In this document: piece by piece, positions 5,725 through 7,303 of the stretch
Position numbering within the stretch: the stretch's first letter is position 1
Layout of the letters: every line of letters begins with the position of its first letter
Assembly (NCBI GenBank): GCA_001803875.1
Contig: MHEO01000038.1
Location: 4,462-11,764, forward strand
DNA: 7,303 nucleotides
From: Nitrospirae bacterium RIFCSPHIGHO2_01_FULL_66_17
GTDB lineage: Bacteria > Nitrospirota > Nitrospiria > 2-01-FULL-66-17
Direction of reading: 5' to 3'
Position numbers and translations under genes: made by a program
The notes under the pieces: generated by a model
Told to the model about the DNA's origin: nothing
Databases searched by the model: none
Seen by the model: only the letters and a program-made list of their open reading frames with translations

Positions 5725-6555
5725 CTAAATCTTGAACCACGGCGTGATCAAGAGGTATTTGATGTTGAACATCAACCGGATCATCACTTTCAGCGGCACC
5801 AGCATCATGGTCATGAAGAAAAACATCATGAGGTTGTACCGCACGAAGCCGAGCGCGTCGTAGAACTTCCGGAAAAAGAGAAACGGAATCGTGAATCCGA
5901 TCGCGTAAAACGCGCCGGTGATCAGATAGGTCAGCAGGTTGGCAGTCGACTGGGCTATGCCCAGGCCCTGCATCATGATGATTTCAAGATCGATGAGGGA
6001 CACCGCCGCCGCTTCCTTGTGGAGTTTCCAGTTATCCCACGGCCAGTACCACCCCCAGTCTAGGCCCCGCAGGTACACACCCACCACGATGAAGATGTAC
6101 CAGAGCGCGAGACCGTAGCAAAACGTCAGGACGGCGAATTTCCGGTCGGTGTAATTGTATTGTCCGATGCCCTTGGGATTGATGTCGATGTACGGGATGA
6201 CCATCAGGCCGACGATGATCAGACCGGGCAGCACCACCCCCGCCAGCCATGGATCGAAAAAGACCAGGAGCTCCTGCAACCCCAGGAAGTACCACGGCGC
6301 CTTCATCGGGTTCGGCGTGGTGTCGGCGCTGGCCGCCTCTTCGAGCGGAGCGCCCGAGAGCAACGACAACACGATCAGCACCACCGTCGAGGCCAACATG
6401 GCGAGAAACTCGACGTAGACGAGGTGGGGCCAAGTGAACATCGTTTCCTCGGGGGGCCGCGCCGTCCCGGGAGCCCCCCCGCGGACCAGATCGGCAAGGC
6501 CGTATGTCTTTTTCGGATCGCGCGCGGCAACCGGCGCGTGGGTCTGATCAGCCAT
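5725..6555 (-). CDS. Cytochrome b C-terminal / subunit IV-like protein, extended form
   Basis: This is the second half of a split cytochrome b, forming part of the quinol-oxidising Qo site; it binds no b haem itself. A soluble N-terminus (1-42) precedes helix 1 (about 44-67). The Qo motif region follows, PNPMKAPWYFLGLQELL (81-97), where APWY (86-89) replaces PEWY. Helix 2 (about 104-122, ending IPYID) and helix 3 (about 141-162) complete the canonical three-helix subunit IV. The protein then continues with two further helices (about 207-229 and 241-262), giving 276 residues against about 160 for plant and cyanobacterial PetD. ATG 6555 has AGGAG at 6561-6565, 5 bases upstream. It lies 40 bases after the cytochrome b gene. 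petD would be the nearest symbol, but the extended form and unknown quinone make it unsafe to assign. Confidence 0.9.
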   Translation of the reverse strand: MADQTHAPVAARDPKKTYGLADLVRGGAPGTARPPEETMFTWPHLVYVEFLAMLASTVVLIVLSLLSGAPLEEAASADTTPNPMKAPWYFLGLQELLVFFDPWLAGVVLPGLIIVGLMVIPYIDINPKGIGQYNYTDRKFAVLTFCYGLALWYIFIVVGVYLRGLDWGWYWPWDNWKLHKEAAAVSLIDLEIIMMQGLGIAQSTANLLTYLITGAFYAIGFTIPFLFFRKFYDALGFVRYNLMMFFFMTMMLVPLKVMIRLMFNIKYLLITPWFKI

Positions 6556-6595
6556 GTCCGCTCCTAACCGAGCTTGCCAAGCACATCGCCATCGA

Positions 6596-7303
6596 TCACA
6601 GAGGTCCTGAAAACCCGTCTTTCCGAATCCGCCAGAAATGCACCGCCATGAACAGGGCGGCGATCAAGGGAAGGCCGACGCAGTGCAGCACGTAAAACCG
6701 CAGCAGCGCGCTCTGGCCGACGACCGTGCCCCCCAGCAGCATGAATCGGATGTCGTTGTCCGGACGCATGCCCAACTGGATCCCGAAGGGCCCGGCCACC
6801 CCGATGACCGGCGTCGCCTCCGCCATCTTGGCGCCGACGGTGATGGCCCACATCGCGAGTTGATCCCAAGGCATCAGATAGCCCGTCCACGACAGGATCA
6901 ACGTCAAGACCAGCAACACGACCCCGACCACCCAGTTGAACTCGCGCGGCGGCTTGTAGGAGCCGGTGAGAAAGACGCGGGTCATGTGCAGCCAGACGAG
7001 AAACACCATCGCGTGCGCGGCCCAGCGATGCATGTCGCGCATGAGGTTGCCGAAGTAGACGACGTATTGAAGATCCTTGATGTCGTTGTACGCCCGGCGG
7101 GTGTCCGGCACGTAGTAGAACATCAGGAAGACGCCCGTGATGGTCAGGATGATGAACATGAAAAAGGTCAGCCCCCCCAGGCACCACGTGTACCGGATTT
7201 TCAAGGCCCCGCGCTTGACCCGAACGGGGTGGAGGTGGAGGATGACGTTGGAGAACATCACGAGCGCCCGGTTCAGGTCCGTGTCGGGATAGCCGTGCCG
7301 GAA
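6596..7303 (-). CDS. Cytochrome b6-like subunit of the bc complex (5' end cut by window edge)
   Basis: This is the dihaem cytochrome b that carries electrons from the Qo to the Qi site across the inner membrane. 235 residues are visible and the frame is still open at 7303. The internal GTG (7261) and ATG (7258) are not the true start, because FRHGYPDT at the edge already belongs to the conserved family. Numbering from the edge, haem ligands are His92 and His106 in helix B (MHRWAAH to WLHMTRVF) and His207 and His222 in helix D. The 14 residues between the helix D pair mark the b6 type; mitochondrial-type bc1 has 13. Cys41 in TWCLGG aligns with the cytochrome b6 Cys that covalently holds haem c(i). 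GYLMPWDQ (141-148) is the Qo-side loop after helix C, and the protein ends in IRKDGFSGPL just as b6 does. The Rieske gene is probably upstream, outside the window. Confidence 0.93.
   Translation of the reverse strand, partial: FRHGYPDTDLNRALVMFSNVILHLHPVRVKRGALKIRYTWCLGGLTFFMFIILTITGVFLMFYYVPDTRRAYNDIKDLQYVVYFGNLMRDMHRWAAHAMVFLVWLHMTRVFLTGSYKPPREFNWVVGVVLLVLTLILSWTGYLMPWDQLAMWAITVGAKMAEATPVIGVAGPFGIQLGMRPDNDIRFMLLGGTVVGQSALLRFYVLHCVGLPLIAALFMAVHFWRIRKDGFSGPL

Noticed and set aside
4378..6063. 561-residue plus-strand ORF
   Set aside because: It runs antisense across four unrelated minus-strand genes and their gaps, and has no domain pattern or ribosome binding site of note. GC-rich codon bias leaves this frame free of stops.
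6596..7261. Complete cytochrome b gene starting at GTG 7261
   Set aside because: The frame stays open to 7303 and the 14 residues before the GTG (beginning FRHGYPDT) look like conserved cytochrome b sequence, so the gene is cut by the window edge.

Overview
The window is GC-rich and tightly packed. All seven recognisable genes, plus one small ORF, lie on the minus strand, so transcription runs from the right edge (7303) to the left edge (1). Two genes are cut by the window edges: a cytochrome b at the right (5' end missing) and the replicative helicase DnaB at the left (3' end missing). I see no RNA genes, insertion sequences, CRISPR arrays or phage genes. No gene-free stretch exceeds 160 bases.

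Right part (4534-7303): a quinol:cytochrome c oxidoreductase (cytochrome bc / b6f-type) module. In transcription order it holds a cytochrome b6-like subunit with four haem-ligating His and the Cys that binds the extra haem c(i); an enlarged subunit-IV-like protein with a Qo motif reading APWY rather than PEWY; a 36-residue single-helix membrane protein found by reading the gap; and a membrane-anchored cytochrome c with four CXXCH sites. The Rieske protein that should complete the complex is not in the window and is presumably upstream, beyond 7303.

Middle part (1733-4514): a class V PLP aminotransferase starts 19 bases after the cytochrome c gene and is followed by serA (D-3-phosphoglycerate dehydrogenase). 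With no serC in view, the aminotransferase may supply the second step of serine synthesis, or act as a serine/alanine-glyoxylate aminotransferase. A GC-rich hairpin resembling a dispersed repeat lies between the two genes.

Left part (1-1732): after a 159-base gap with a strong hairpin and a tandem duplication abutting the start codon comes hisZ, the HisRS-like regulatory subunit of ATP phosphoribosyltransferase. Its 3' end overlaps the start of dnaB by 14 bases.

The short gaps and uniform strand suggest one long operon, or two units split at 1574-1732, coupling respiration, serine and histidine synthesis and replication. The b6f-type b subunit with a multihaem cytochrome c, the serA-linked class V aminotransferase and hisZ point to a deep-branching Gram-negative-type bacterium such as Nitrospirota, Methylomirabilota (NC10) or a relative. 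This placement is inference from gene content and was not tested by a search.
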